Assembly (NCBI GenBank): GCA_039714555.1
Contig: JBDLJB010000004.1
Coordinates: 62,001-126,000 of the forward strand
Reading direction: 5' to 3'
DNA length: 64,000 bases
From: Namhaeicola sp039714555
GTDB lineage: Bacteria; Bacteroidota; Bacteroidia; Flavobacteriales; Flavobacteriaceae
Below the pieces are notes generated by a model. That model had not been told where the DNA came from. It saw nothing but the letters and a program-made list of their open reading frames with translations, and ran no database searches. The position numbers were made by a program, and so were the translations under genes. This document shows, in pieces, positions 42,743 through 53,500 of the stretch; position 1 is the first letter of the stretch, and every line of letters begins with the position of its first letter.

Positions 42743-45538
42743 TTAGTTTTTCTTCTCTCTGTTTTCTAAACGGTTTTTATCTTGCTCTTTACTATCACGC
42801 ATCATATCTTCCACATTGTCGATTTGAGGAGACTCATCAAAGGCTTTCCAATCAAACGTTTCGTCAAATGGGTCGAGCGCTTTTTGTGGGTCAAAAATTC
42901 GGGGATCTATCTTTTTGGCATAATATGGTTTGTAGTCTGGAATATTGGTAAAGAAATCTGCCAAATCGGTTGCTCCGGCATCATATTGATTTAGATAGGG
43001 CAACCCCAAAATATTCCAAAACGATTTAAATAAGCTGCCAAAACTGTAATGTACATGACTTACATAGTTCTTTTTTACCCATGGAGAAATAAGCATAAGA
43101 ATACTGCGATGTGCATCAATATGGTCTACACCATTTTGTGCATCGTCCTCTGTAATTACAATGAGCATATTTTTCCAGTAAGGTGTTTGTGAAAGATATT
43201 CTACAATGCGCCCCACTGCCAAATCATTGTCAGCCATATAGCTTTCTCTAAAAGGATATCCTGCTTCCGGGCGATCTCCTGCTCCGTGATCATTTGGAAT
43301 AATAACCGTCATGAATGCTGGCATATTATCCTTACCCTTGTTCCATTTTTCATCAAACTCCTTAATAAACTGATCTATTCTGAATTGATCAGGGATAGCA
43401 GTATTATAGGTTGGATACATTTTAGATGTACGTTCAAAAAGAGGCTGTGGCATAGGGTAATTAATATACTGTTTAATTCCGGTATATTTGTATTCTGCCT
43501 TATACAGAGCCGGTTCGAACATAATACTGAAACCAAAATTATAAAAGTTCGTCTTATGACGTTCAAGATGATCCCACATCGACCCAGCCTCATTATAATC
43601 TTCTGGATAAATGGCACCTGCAGCTCCATTCATAGCATAAACACCCGGGGCATTTGAGTTTTCCCTAAAACTTCTATTGCCACCATAACTGGCTGCGGTA
43701 GATGTTTCGCACCATTCATTGGGGTAGGTATTAACCAACCAGCGATGGCCATCAGCCGAAACATCTGAATCAACGTAAAAATTATCAGAAAAAGCAAACT
43801 GGCTTGCAATTGCCAAGTGGTTTGGCATTACAGTTACATTTGAAAGTGAATCTGTTTTATTCCTATTAGAAAATGATGCATTCTTTCCATATCTCGTAAT
43901 GGTTGAGTCTCCTTTAGCATTTTCCATTTGACCGAAAATTTCGTCATAGGTTCTATTTTCTTTTGATATAAATACAATGTGTTTAATTGGGCTCTCTTTT
44001 TCTCCCGGGAATAATGGGAGGGGATTATTTACTCGTTTATGGAATACTCTATCACTGGCTTTTGTAAATTTGAAATTATTGGAAATAACTTGTTTTGTCA
44101 TATTCTTAAGTTGTTTGTCTTGCGGAATGTCAAGAATCTGTATTGTACCTTTCATTAACGAACCTATGTAACTACCTTCATTTTTGCGTTCAAATATTGC
44201 TCCTCCATTTGGTCCGCTCCCAAATCCCTTTGCATTCACAATAATTAACTTCTTTCCATCCTTGCTCACTTCAACTTTTGAAGGAAACCAACCGGTTGGA
44301 ATATGCCCCAGAACTTTAAAATCGGATACATTGATAACGGCAACTGCATTAATTCCCGATTCAGCAACATAGAGTCTTTTTTTATCGGGGCTTAAAGCCA
44401 AACCAAAAGGGATAACACCCCTAAACTGCCTAATTCTTTCCTCAGGTTTCAAATAAATGTTGTGAATTACGGTATCCTTTTCAATAGAAATAACAGAAAT
44501 ATTATCGTTGGTGCCATTACTTACAAACACAAACTTGTCAGTGGCAACAATTGAATTTGGGCTTGATCCTCCAACTGCAGGAATACCCTCGATCATAGAA
44601 CCAACTAAATGTCCTGTTTTAATTTTAGCCACAACTTCAGGATTTTCCGGATCCTCCAGATTAATTGCAAATACTGAGAATGCTTCGATTGCATTCAGAT
44701 CACCTAAACCGGGAATTATCAAAGAATCATTTTTTATACCTTCATTCATCTCAGTAGTACCATACGCAAATGCAGGGTAGTCAATCGGTTTTAATTTACC
44801 ATCTCCTGTTGTAATTCGAGAATATTCGAACATTCCCACATTTGCCACATAAACTTTCTTCTCATTGGGAGAAAGATTAATTCCAAATGGATACCTTCCT
44901 ACGGGTACGGAATGCTTCAGACTTTTAGTTTCGGTATTTACAATAATCATTCTAAAGCCGATCTGATCTACCGCATAAAGTGTCTTTCCATCTTTAGATA
45001 GTTTCATATCGCCTATATAGCCATGTGAATAATCAAATTCGTCCGACACAAATGAGCAATCTATGGAATCCTTCTTTTTTCCTGTATTTAAGTCAAATAA
45101 AAATATTTTATTCTCTTGTCCACCAGCTACATACACGGTTTGATTATCCGGCGAAATAGCCAGTCCCATAAATACAGAAGCCAATACACCTTTATCTGTT
45201 GATGCTCCGGGAGGAATTTGCTGAACTTCAGGATGCTCAGATAAAATATTACGAGCAATAGTAATAGATAATGGATTGATACCTGAATTAGCAGTTACAG
45301 CAACGTTTCCATCAGGGCTCAAGGTTAATCCAAATGGGTGAGGAGCGATTACAATACTTTTCCCGGCAGGAGTAATAAACCTGCCATTAGGGATAATCGT
45401 TTTTGCTCCAATATCAATTTTAGTGAATTCACTACCGGCAGGGGCAGATAATATCCATAATTCTTTATCCTTTGAATTGTTTTGGATACTGCAAGAAGTA
45501 ATAAGCAGTATAACTAGAAGTGGAATAATTATTTTCAT
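42743..45538 (-). CDS. YncE-like beta-propeller / phosphoesterase fusion lipoprotein
   Basis: The 931-residue protein has a lipobox (LLITSC, Cys16). Residues from about 25 to 480 are a YncE-type seven-bladed propeller with repeated blades (LTLSPDGNVAVTANSG, LAISPDNQTVYVAGGQ, LSPNEKKVYVANVG, LSPDKKRLYVAESG, VSKDGKKLIIVNAKG). The rest is a phosphoesterase/alkaline-phosphatase-superfamily domain: HIVFISKENRTYDEIFGQ (metal and nucleophile region), FYVDSDVSADGH, VIIPNDHGAGDRPE and ITEDDAQNGVDHIDAHRS. It is predicted to be an envelope-bound phosphomonoesterase or phosphodiesterase, substrate unknown. GC content is clearly above the window norm (29 of 60 at 43681-43740). It is co-directional with the DinB and serine-hydrolase genes. 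Confidence 0.87.
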   Translation of the reverse strand: MKIIIPLLVILLITSCSIQNNSKDKELWILSAPAGSEFTKIDIGAKTIIPNGRFITPAGKSIVIAPHPFGLTLSPDGNVAVTANSGINPLSITIARNILSEHPEVQQIPPGASTDKGVLASVFMGLAISPDNQTVYVAGGQENKIFLFDLNTGKKKDSIDCSFVSDEFDYSHGYIGDMKLSKDGKTLYAVDQIGFRMIIVNTETKSLKHSVPVGRYPFGINLSPNEKKVYVANVGMFEYSRITTGDGKLKPIDYPAFAYGTTEMNEGIKNDSLIIPGLGDLNAIEAFSVFAINLEDPENPEVVAKIKTGHLVGSMIEGIPAVGGSSPNSIVATDKFVFVSNGTNDNISVISIEKDTVIHNIYLKPEERIRQFRGVIPFGLALSPDKKRLYVAESGINAVAVINVSDFKVLGHIPTGWFPSKVEVSKDGKKLIIVNAKGFGSGPNGGAIFERKNEGSYIGSLMKGTIQILDIPQDKQLKNMTKQVISNNFKFTKASDRVFHKRVNNPLPLFPGEKESPIKHIVFISKENRTYDEIFGQMENAKGDSTITRYGKNASFSNRNKTDSLSNVTVMPNHLAIASQFAFSDNFYVDSDVSADGHRWLVNTYPNEWCETSTAASYGGNRSFRENSNAPGVYAMNGAAGAIYPEDYNEAGSMWDHLERHKTNFYNFGFSIMFEPALYKAEYKYTGIKQYINYPMPQPLFERTSKMYPTYNTAIPDQFRIDQFIKEFDEKWNKGKDNMPAFMTVIIPNDHGAGDRPEAGYPFRESYMADNDLAVGRIVEYLSQTPYWKNMLIVITEDDAQNGVDHIDAHRSILMLISPWVKKNYVSHVHYSFGSLFKSFWNILGLPYLNQYDAGATDLADFFTNIPDYKPYYAKKIDPRIFDPQKALDPFDETFDWKAFDESPQIDNVEDMMRDSKEQDKNRLENREKKN

Positions 45539-45592
45539 AATTAGTATTAAATTAATTGAATTTTAGCTCAGTTCTTAATTGGGTACCGAAGT

Positions 45593-46051
45593 TTATAATT
45601 CTTTTCTCATTGCATAATCACATCTATCGGATAAATGATATGGTTTGTATTGAACAAAACCATATTTACCATACAAAGTTATTGCTTTATCTAACAATTT
45701 ATTTGTTTCTAGAACAATCTCTGAATATCCCAATTCTCTTGCCTTTTTAAAAGCATCTTCCATCATTAATTTACCGAGTCCTTGCCCTTGAAAATTATTT
45801 AATAAATACATTTTTCTCAATTCACAAGTTTTTTTGTCAATTTTAAAAATTCCATATGAACCTATAATTTCATTCTCCTTTTCTATTACAGCAAACCAAC
45901 CATTTTTATTAAAATAATAATCTTTTAAATAATATAAATCCTTGTCTGTCTCATGAGGGTTTATTTTTAATCCATAATCAGAAAGAACTGATTTTACTAA
46001 ATCTATAATTTTGGACTCATCTTCTTTGTTTGCTTTTCTCAAATTCAACAT
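45593..46051 (-). CDS. GNAT family N-acetyltransferase
   Basis: The start used is the ATG giving MLNLRKANKEDESKI; the further upstream in-frame codon at 46060 is TTG. The 152 residues show the GNAT fold, with the acetyl-CoA-binding motif A at LRKMYLLNNFQGQGLGKLMMEDAFKKA (its Q/R-x-x-G-x-G/A stretch is QGQGLG) and the C-terminal GYSEIVLETNKLLDKAITLYGKYGF. The acceptor substrate cannot be assigned. A promoter-like TATATTTG lies 40 bp upstream on the minus strand. The downstream gap to the phosphoesterase gene is 54 bp. Confidence 0.87.
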   Translation of the reverse strand: MLNLRKANKEDESKIIDLVKSVLSDYGLKINPHETDKDLYYLKDYYFNKNGWFAVIEKENEIIGSYGIFKIDKKTCELRKMYLLNNFQGQGLGKLMMEDAFKKARELGYSEIVLETNKLLDKAITLYGKYGFVQYKPYHLSDRCDYAMRKEL

Positions 46052-46091
46052 GACAGTCAATTTTTCTTACTAAGTAGCACAGTTATATATA

Positions 46092-46099
46092 CAAATATA
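46092..46099 (-). promoter_or_regulatory. Candidate -7 promoter box for the GNAT gene
   Basis: TATATTTG on the minus strand matches TAnnTTTG and ends 40 bp upstream of the chosen ATG. No convincing -33 element was seen. Confidence 0.4.
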
Positions 46100-46313
46100 C
46101 ATGTTTATAAGTGCTATTTGTCGGATAACTTTATTATTTGTTTGTTTTTATCAGTGTGCTTTATTTTTTTAACAATTTTAACCAATGGGCATATTATTTC
46201 TAATAAAACCTTAGTAGCAACATATGTATAGATCATTGTAGTTTAGGGTTTAAATGATCCAATACCTCCTGTATATATTATAAATACATTCTATTTTCTT
46301 AAAAAATTATTAT

Positions 46314-46357
46314 AAAAAATAGCCTTCAAACTTGGCTTTATATACCGCTTGAAGGCT
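46314..46357 (-). terminator. Intrinsic terminator of the GH3 gene
   Basis: On the minus strand AGCCTTCAA (46357-46349) pairs with TTGAAGGCT (46329-46321) in a perfect 9-bp stem with a 19-nt loop. It is followed by ATTTTTTATAATAATTTTTT. It lies about 30 bp after the stop codon of the glycoside hydrolase gene. Confidence 0.7.
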
Positions 46358-46388
46358 GTTAATTGTTGTAGTTATAGTTTTTTAAGGA

Positions 46389-48710
46389 TTATTTGCCTTT
46401 ATCATAAATGTTGCTTCTTTCGTCTTTGATAATCCCTTTCCAATTTAAACCAAACCCAAAATCATAGATATTGCCTTCAGAATCTACATGACATTCCATA
46501 TCCTGGGATACATCTTCAGCTTGTTTTTCTACCGTAGTCATATTGGCAGGCATTTGAATAGGCAACAAACCTGAAGGTTCTTGAATTCCTGATAAAATAT
46601 CCAGTACAGCTTGATCTTGTACTTTAAAACTAATCAAAATTGCATCCGTTAAATATTCAAATTCGTTAAAAACCATTGGGTTATCTGCTGCAATAGAAAC
46701 AATTACAGGCTTATCTTTCATTTTTTTTCGAGTTTCTTTGATCATTGTTAAATCTGAAACATTAGAAGCTAATACTGTTTTATTTTTATAACTTCTGTTT
46801 GTAAAATCTTCTAGCGGATCTCCACCTGAAATACTAATCTCTCTGGCATCTTCAGCTTTATATTTTCCATATTGTAAACTGATTGGAAAATATCCATTTC
46901 CACCTTTTTTTACATCTTTCACGTTATAACCTATACCGGTTTTTGGATTTTCAACAAAGACCAATGCATAATCAGCCTCTTCAGGATTATCCGTGAGTTT
47001 AAAATACTTTTTTAAAATAGCTATATTGATTGGATACTCTGTAGATTCTGGTTTTTCCCTTCCTAAAAAATCCCTACTTGCACTTCGATACCTTTGTGGT
47101 ACATAAACTGTTTTTCCTTTTTCAAGAGGTAAAATGTTTGATTTGTTTTTTAACATAACAATTGATTTCAATTGAGCTTCATATCCTTCTTTCATAAAAT
47201 CAGGATTACCAATAACTTTAACTGATTCTTCAGGAATCAAATAAGGATTTTCAAACAAACCAACTTGAAATATATTTCTCAATAATCTTATTGCTGATTG
47301 TTCCATTCTTGCTCTCATCGCATCTTCACCTAATTCTTTTACACCCAATGCATATGCTTCTATAATTGGTTCAGCATCATTATTTCCTCCAAACTGGTCA
47401 ACACCGGCCATTAGTATTTTATAATGTCTTTCGGCTACAGAAAGAGTTTCTACTCCCCATGATTTACCATTGATAAAACTATTCATTACATTGTGATCAT
47501 TAGTAATGCCCCAATCAGTACAAATTACTCCATCATAATTGTATTTTTTTCTCAATAAATCTTGAATAAGGTATTTGCTGTAACTATTACCTACTTTTTC
47601 GTTTGGAGTTTGCTCCCATGAAATGGTGTAATAAGGCATTACAGCAGAAGCCATTTTAGTTTTACCACTGAGTTTAAAAGCTCCTTCAGTAAATGGTATT
47701 AAATGTTCATCAAAATTATTTCCCGGGTAGACTGCATATTTTCCCATTGCATAATGCCCATCTCTTCCTCCTTCACCAGAACCACCACCGGGCCAATGTT
47801 TAACCATTGCATTTACACTATTGAATCCCCATCCATCACTAATTTCATTTTCATCATTTGAAGTTTGAAACCCATTGCAATATGCCTGAGCCATGGCTGC
47901 AGACAAATAAGGATTTTCACCAAATGTACCCGAAACTCTTGCCCAACGAGGTTCTGTAGAGATATCTACCTGAGGTGATAATGCAGTAGTTATACCCAGA
48001 GCACGATATTCTTGGGATGCTATTTGGCCAAAGCGTTCTACTAATTTTGGGTCAAAAGTAGCTGCCATACCAAGGTGTCCTGGCCATGTTGAAATAGCTC
48101 CTCCAGAAGCAGCATTATATTCAGCTTTTGCAGTGGTTCCATGTCGAGGATCTGAACTATTGTTAGCCGGAATTCCCAGAGGTAGACTTTCTGAAAAAGC
48201 TTGAATATTATTATTCCATTCAACAGCAATTAAAGGAGATTGAACCGTTGTGATCAATACATGTCTAAGATTGTCTTTTTCAAGAAAGGTTTTTTGTTGG
48301 TCTGTGAGATCTGATGGTTTTGCGCTACTTTCTTTAAAACTTTTTCCATTGTAGGTTCCACTGAAATAGCCAGATGACCGTGCTGGAATAGATTGATGCG
48401 CACTGTAAAGCATTAATCCAGCGATTTGTTCAATGGTCATTTTTGATGCTAGATCAGCTGCACGTTCATCTGTTGAAAGTCGCCAATCCTCATAAGCATC
48501 AAGTTTATTATTTTGATTTAGATCTTTAAAACCAAATCCATCGTCTGTCAGGATTTTCACACCTGAAGAAGGAGAATAAGCGAGTGTTTGTCCACCTTTA
48601 TTATTAACGACAATAAAATCTTGTTTCTCTGATTCAGTCCATTTTGGTCCACAACTTACAATTAATACGATTAATGTGATAAGTATTAAATGTTTTTTAA
48701 ATCTTTTCAT
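46389..48710 (-). CDS. Glycoside hydrolase family 3 lipoprotein (beta-glucosidase-like)
   Basis: The 773 residues begin with a lipoprotein signal (ITLIVLIVSC, Cys20). The N-terminal GH3 TIM-barrel contains SPQVDISTEPRWARVSGTFGE, MVKHWPGGG, and the nucleophile strand DGVICTDWGITND, where the Asp of TDW is the expected nucleophile. The C-terminal alpha/beta sandwich (GH3_C) spans SIVMLKNKSNILPL to ILSGIQEPSGLLPIQMP. The protein is expected at the cell envelope and to act on beta-linked glucosides or xylosides. There is no SusC/SusD pair beside it, so it is not in a typical polysaccharide-utilisation locus. It is followed by a hairpin terminator. Confidence 0.91.
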   Translation of the reverse strand: MKRFKKHLILITLIVLIVSCGPKWTESEKQDFIVVNNKGGQTLAYSPSSGVKILTDDGFGFKDLNQNNKLDAYEDWRLSTDERAADLASKMTIEQIAGLMLYSAHQSIPARSSGYFSGTYNGKSFKESSAKPSDLTDQQKTFLEKDNLRHVLITTVQSPLIAVEWNNNIQAFSESLPLGIPANNSSDPRHGTTAKAEYNAASGGAISTWPGHLGMAATFDPKLVERFGQIASQEYRALGITTALSPQVDISTEPRWARVSGTFGENPYLSAAMAQAYCNGFQTSNDENEISDGWGFNSVNAMVKHWPGGGSGEGGRDGHYAMGKYAVYPGNNFDEHLIPFTEGAFKLSGKTKMASAVMPYYTISWEQTPNEKVGNSYSKYLIQDLLRKKYNYDGVICTDWGITNDHNVMNSFINGKSWGVETLSVAERHYKILMAGVDQFGGNNDAEPIIEAYALGVKELGEDAMRARMEQSAIRLLRNIFQVGLFENPYLIPEESVKVIGNPDFMKEGYEAQLKSIVMLKNKSNILPLEKGKTVYVPQRYRSASRDFLGREKPESTEYPINIAILKKYFKLTDNPEEADYALVFVENPKTGIGYNVKDVKKGGNGYFPISLQYGKYKAEDAREISISGGDPLEDFTNRSYKNKTVLASNVSDLTMIKETRKKMKDKPVIVSIAADNPMVFNEFEYLTDAILISFKVQDQAVLDILSGIQEPSGLLPIQMPANMTTVEKQAEDVSQDMECHVDSEGNIYDFGFGLNWKGIIKDERSNIYDKGK

Positions 48711-48747
48711 TTATTGATCATTTAGAATTCATTTAAAATATTAATAT

Positions 48748-49134
48748 TTATACAAGTCCGCCACCCCACTTTTCAGCCAATTCAATTTCATAACCATTGG
48801 GATCTTCAATATATATAGAACGAGAATTTTTCCATTGAAAAACTTTATTATATTTCAATTTCAATCCCATTTCTTTAATTTTCGGTTCAATATTATTGAA
48901 GTTTTCAATTTGAAAGGAAAAATGGGAAAAGCCATTTTTTTTATACCTTTTCATTCCGGGAATTTCATAGAGGGCAAGGAGTGCTTTTTTGTTACCGATA
49001 ATTCTTCCTTTTTCTTCCGGTATTTCTTCCAAAGTTTTAAAACCCATTAATGTTTCCCAAAACAAGCAAGTTTCTTCTAAATTGATCACCATTAAATTTA
49101 TATGGTCAATTCCGTTAGTTATGAGATGCTTCAT
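48748..49134 (-). CDS. VOC family (glyoxalase/bleomycin-resistance fold) protein
   Basis: The 128 residues fold as paired beta-alpha-beta-beta-beta units: GIDHINLMVINLEETCLFWETLMGFK (first metal His), LALYEIPG, FSHFSFQIENFNNIEPKIKEMG and SIYIEDPNGYEIELAEKW (metal-binding Glu). It may be a dioxygenase, isomerase or thiol transferase; no specific reaction can be read. It starts 68 bp downstream of the outer-membrane efflux gene and ends 37 bp before the GH3 gene on the same strand. Confidence 0.85.
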   Translation of the reverse strand: MKHLITNGIDHINLMVINLEETCLFWETLMGFKTLEEIPEEKGRIIGNKKALLALYEIPGMKRYKKNGFSHFSFQIENFNNIEPKIKEMGLKLKYNKVFQWKNSRSIYIEDPNGYEIELAEKWGGGLV

Positions 49135-49202
49135 GTATGTTATTATTTATAAAGTCTTAAGGTATTAAAATTTAGATAAATCACTAAATACTAAAACATA
49201 AA

Positions 49203-50534
49203 CTAATATATTGCTCCTAGCAATTCGCCACTTAATTGTAATAATTTTAATTCGGCAATTTTAGCCGTATATTTTGCTTTATTATAATTGTTTATAGCGT
49301 TTAATAAGTTAACTTGAGCTAGACGGAATTCTACAGAAATAATTTGACCTAGTTTAAATTGCTCTTCACTTCGTGAAAAATTTCTTTTATTAGTATCTAC
49401 ATTTTTTTGTTCGGCTTGTAAAATAAATAGAGCATTTTGGTAAGTTTCCCAAGCATTTGCAACATTTCGTTCAAGATCTTGTTCAATTTGATCTTTTTGA
49501 ATATTGCTATTATCAATAGCAATTTTGGCATTTTGAACTCGAGTTTTTGTAGCACCACCATCAAAAATATTCCATGATAAATTAAGACCTGCATTTATAC
49601 CATTTGAATTTTGAGCAGCTAATGAAAATGCATTACTGGTATTTGAATCTAAATTTAAATTACTCCAACCATAGGCACCATTTATACCAACTACTGGTAA
49701 CCAGTTTGATTTGTTTATTTTTAGATCATAGTTGCTTAATTCAATATTTTTCTCAGCTTGCATTAAGATGGAATTATTCTTTTTAGCAGAATTTAACAAG
49801 TTGGTATAAGTTAAATCTAAAGCATAATTCACTGTTGTATCTACCTTGAAATTAGTATTTATATTTCTGCCTAATACAACATTCAAATCTCTTTTTGCAT
49901 TGCTCAATTCTCTGCTAATATTTAAAAGAGCTATACTATCATTATTTACATCAACTTCAGAGTTTAGCACATCTAATTGTGTGTTTTGACCGTATTCATA
50001 ATTATATATTTCACGTAAAGATCTATCTTTTGATATAGCCAAAGATTTTTCTTGATTGATTTTATTTTCAGTTAATCTCGCTACATCATAATAGGATGCT
50101 AATAATTGTAATAAAGTATTTTCAACAACTTGTCGGGCTTGTATTTCAGATAAGTTGTATAATTCTTGTAGTTTTTTGTAACTATACATTCTTCCTAAAC
50201 CATCAAACATTAAATAATTAACACCTACTGAAGCGTTATATGATTTTGTTGTAGTTGTATTATTTTGAATAGATCCATCTTCAAATTCATTTTCATTATC
50301 TTTATCTTGATAGTTTGCTCCACCATTTGCTGAAACTGTTGGTAAATAACCACTATTATATATACTAGAGCTATTTTTTGCAGCAGCTACATTATTATTA
50401 ACAATTTTAATATCATAATTATTCTCTAAAGCAATATTTACAGCATCTTGTTTTGTTAATGTTTCTTGAGCCAAACTTATAGTAGTTGTAAGAATAAGAA
50501 AGGCGTTTAAATATATATTAAATAATTTCATCAT
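49203..50534 (-). CDS. TolC family outer membrane efflux protein
   Basis: The 443 residues start with a signal peptide (FNIYLNAFLILTTTISLAQ) followed by two OEP repeats of long helices and short strands typical of TolC trimers: LTKQDAVNIALENNYDIKI, GVNYLMFDGLGRMYSYK, and in the second repeat LNLSWNIFDGGATKTRVQNAKI. It forms the outer-membrane channel of the tripartite efflux system. The ATG overlaps the end of the RND transporter gene by 17 bp, so translation is probably coupled. An ATG three bases later (50531) is an alternative start. Confidence 0.93.
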   Translation of the reverse strand: MMKLFNIYLNAFLILTTTISLAQETLTKQDAVNIALENNYDIKIVNNNVAAAKNSSSIYNSGYLPTVSANGGANYQDKDNENEFEDGSIQNNTTTTKSYNASVGVNYLMFDGLGRMYSYKKLQELYNLSEIQARQVVENTLLQLLASYYDVARLTENKINQEKSLAISKDRSLREIYNYEYGQNTQLDVLNSEVDVNNDSIALLNISRELSNAKRDLNVVLGRNINTNFKVDTTVNYALDLTYTNLLNSAKKNNSILMQAEKNIELSNYDLKINKSNWLPVVGINGAYGWSNLNLDSNTSNAFSLAAQNSNGINAGLNLSWNIFDGGATKTRVQNAKIAIDNSNIQKDQIEQDLERNVANAWETYQNALFILQAEQKNVDTNKRNFSRSEEQFKLGQIISVEFRLAQVNLLNAINNYNKAKYTAKIAELKLLQLSGELLGAIY

Positions 50535-53500
50535 TTTCTACTTTTAATTCTTTAATAGCTCTTGTTACTTCTTCTCTTGTTACTTTTTTTCCGGTAAATA
50601 ACCACTTAAAAAATACAGTTATCTGATTACTAAACGATAATAATAATGGTAGCATCAGCAAAGTTAAAAAGGTTGCGATTATTATTCCGTATGAAATTGA
50701 AATTGCCATTGGTTTTAAAAATTGTGCCTGACGACTTTTTTCTAACATCAATGGAGCAAGTCCTGCAACAGTAGTAATAGTGGTTAGGAATATTGCTCTA
50801 AATCGTGCGATACCCGCTTGAACTAATGCTTCATCATATTTTAATCCTTCTTTTAAAAAACTATTAAATTTACCTACCAAAACCAAACCATCATTTACCA
50901 TAATTCCTACCAGAGCAATAATACCCAACCAGGATAAAATATTAATAGCAAAACCGTGAATATAATGACCCCAAACAATTCCAATCAAACTAAATGGAAC
51001 CATCAATAATAATAGTAAAGGCTGACTATAAGAACGGAAAGTAAAAGCAATTACAATATAAATCAATAAAATAATAATTGGACCAACTAGATTAACCGAT
51101 TTTTTTGTTTTTTCGGCATCTCTATTTTGTCCTTCATAACTAGCTTTTACTGTTGGATATTTAGAAGTGATTCCCGGCATTATACGATTTTTGATATCAT
51201 CCATAATATCAACTTCACTAAAGTCTTCAGATTTTAGATCGGCTGTTAGTTGGATCTCTCTTTGTCCATTTAAATGATTTATCGCTACTTCACCACGTTC
51301 TATCTCATAAGTTGCAATTTCACTAAATGGTACTTTGCTTCCTGATGGAGTACTAATCCACATATCATCCAAATTTTTTATAGATGAACGATCTTCTCTG
51401 CTATAGCGAACCCAAACTTTAATTTCATCTTGTCCACGTTGGAAACGTTGTGCCTGAAATCCAAAGAAGCCATAACGTACTTGGCTCATAACCGATTGTA
51501 AGGTTAAACCCAAAATATGTGCATTGTTCTTTAGTTTAATTGTAACTTCTTTGATGCCGGCAGGATCATTATCGGTGACATCTTTTAATTGTGGATTACT
51601 TTCCATTTCCTTTTTAAGTTCAACTTTTGCTTCTTTTAACTCTTTTATATTATTTCCCAAAAGTGAGACAGAAACCGGACTACCCATGAAATTTCTTCCC
51701 GAGCCAAAAGTTAAACTTTCAGTGCCATAAATTACACCAGCTTTATCACGTATTGCATTTGTAATATCTGATGAAGGAAAATCACGTAACTCTCCTGGTA
51801 ATAAGTTTACAGTTAATCTGGCTTTGTTAGTTCCAGGACCAATACGTTTGATGATGTTTTGTACTACCTGGTGATGATCAGCTTGTTTAGATTCTGTAAA
51901 TTCATCATTTACCAACCAAACAGCTTCTTCAATTTTTGAAATGATAGAATCGGTGATCTTTTCATTGGTTCCTTGTGGCATTACAAGATTGATATCTACT
52001 CTATCACTTGCCATTTTTGGAAAGAAAGCGGTCTTTACAATTCCACTTTTTAATCCTCCAATAGAAAATATCAATAAAGCAATCGGAATAGCAAACCCTA
52101 AGAATTTATTTTTTAGAAAAAATCTTAAGTAAGGCGCATATAAATCATTTCTTAAATATTTTAAAAATTTATCGGCATATACGTTTAGGTTTTGAAACAC
52201 TTTAAAAATACCGGTCCTTTTTGTATCTTTTCTAACCAATGCCTTGGAATGTGCTATATGTGCTGGTAGAATAATCAAAGCTTCAATTAATGAAACAGTT
52301 AAAGTTAAAATAACAACTGTAGATACTTCGCTAAAGAATTCACCCATTCTACCATCTAAAAAGTAAAAAGTAGAAAACGCTATGAGAGTGGTTAATATTG
52401 CAGATACAATAGGAGGGATAACTTCTAAAGTACCATCAATAGCAGCCTGAATTGGTGATTTTCCTTTTTCATAATGTTGGTAGATATTTTCACCAATAAC
52501 AATTCCGTCATCTACTAAAATACCAATAACAATGATCATCCCAAAAAGAGAAAGAACATTTATAGTTACACCTAATTGAGCTGCAAACATAAACATACCA
52601 AAAAATGCAATTGGTAAACCTGCAGCTACCCAAAAAGCCAAACGGACATTTAAAAACAATGATAAAAATAATAAAACCAAAAGTACTCCGGCAATAGCAT
52701 TATTAATCAATAATTTAGTACGTTGTGTAAGTGTGATGGAACGGTCACTGGCAATATTTAATTCAACATTATCATGTTGTTCATTAAAAGTAGTGATGTA
52801 ATCTTTGATTTTATCTGCAGAAGCAATTAAGTCTTCATTATTCGTATTGTTAACTTGAATACTAATTGCAATTTCATTGTCAAAATAAATTCTGTCAGGA
52901 TTCTCATTCCAAGTATCTTTAACTTCAGCTACGTCGCTTAAACGGATTATATTACCCGATTTGTCGGCTCTTATGATAATATTACTAAACTCATCACCGT
53001 AATAATTTCTATTTCTTGCACGAATTAAAAAATCTTCTGTTTCTGTTTTAATATTACCACCTGTGATCAATAAATTGGTTTGTCTTACAGCATTGGCAAC
53101 TTCGGCAAAAGATAAATTATAAGCCCTTAGATCACTTTCGCGAACAGCAATTTCAATTTCTTCAAGAGGAAAACCTGAGATAATGACTTGAGAAATACCA
53201 TCCATTCTACGAAGATCGTTTTCAACCTGACGGGCATATTGTTTTAATGTCTTTAATGAAATATTGTCGCCACTTACTGTAAAATTTATTGTTGGCATCA
53301 TACTCTCGATCTTCGAAATGATTGGGGGTTCCATTCCCGTAGGTTTTGAAGGAACTCTATCAACCGCATTCTTTACATCGGCCAAAACAACATCAATATC
53401 TTTACCTTTAACAGTTTCTATACTTATTGTTGCAGAATTTTCACGTGATACCGAAGTAACTCGTTCAACTCCTACAATACCTTTTAAATTGTCTTCAATT

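Larger units (their letters stand above)
46061..46388. other. 328-bp intergenic region between the GH3 and GNAT genes
   Basis: This AT-rich stretch holds no ORF I can support. At its left end is a promoter box for the GNAT gene (46092-46099, minus). At its right end is the terminator of the GH3 gene (46314-46357, minus). The middle part has only weak dyads such as TAGCAC/GTGCTA and no recognisable repeat or RNA. Confidence 0.7.

Noticed and set aside
43286..45340. Several long plus-strand ORFs opposite the YncE/phosphoesterase gene
   Set aside because: They lie wholly inside a well-supported gene on the other strand and encode no recognisable motif.
40449..49134. Mobile genetic element
   Set aside because: Composition differs, but I found no integrase, transposase, tRNA, direct repeat or inverted-repeat boundary.
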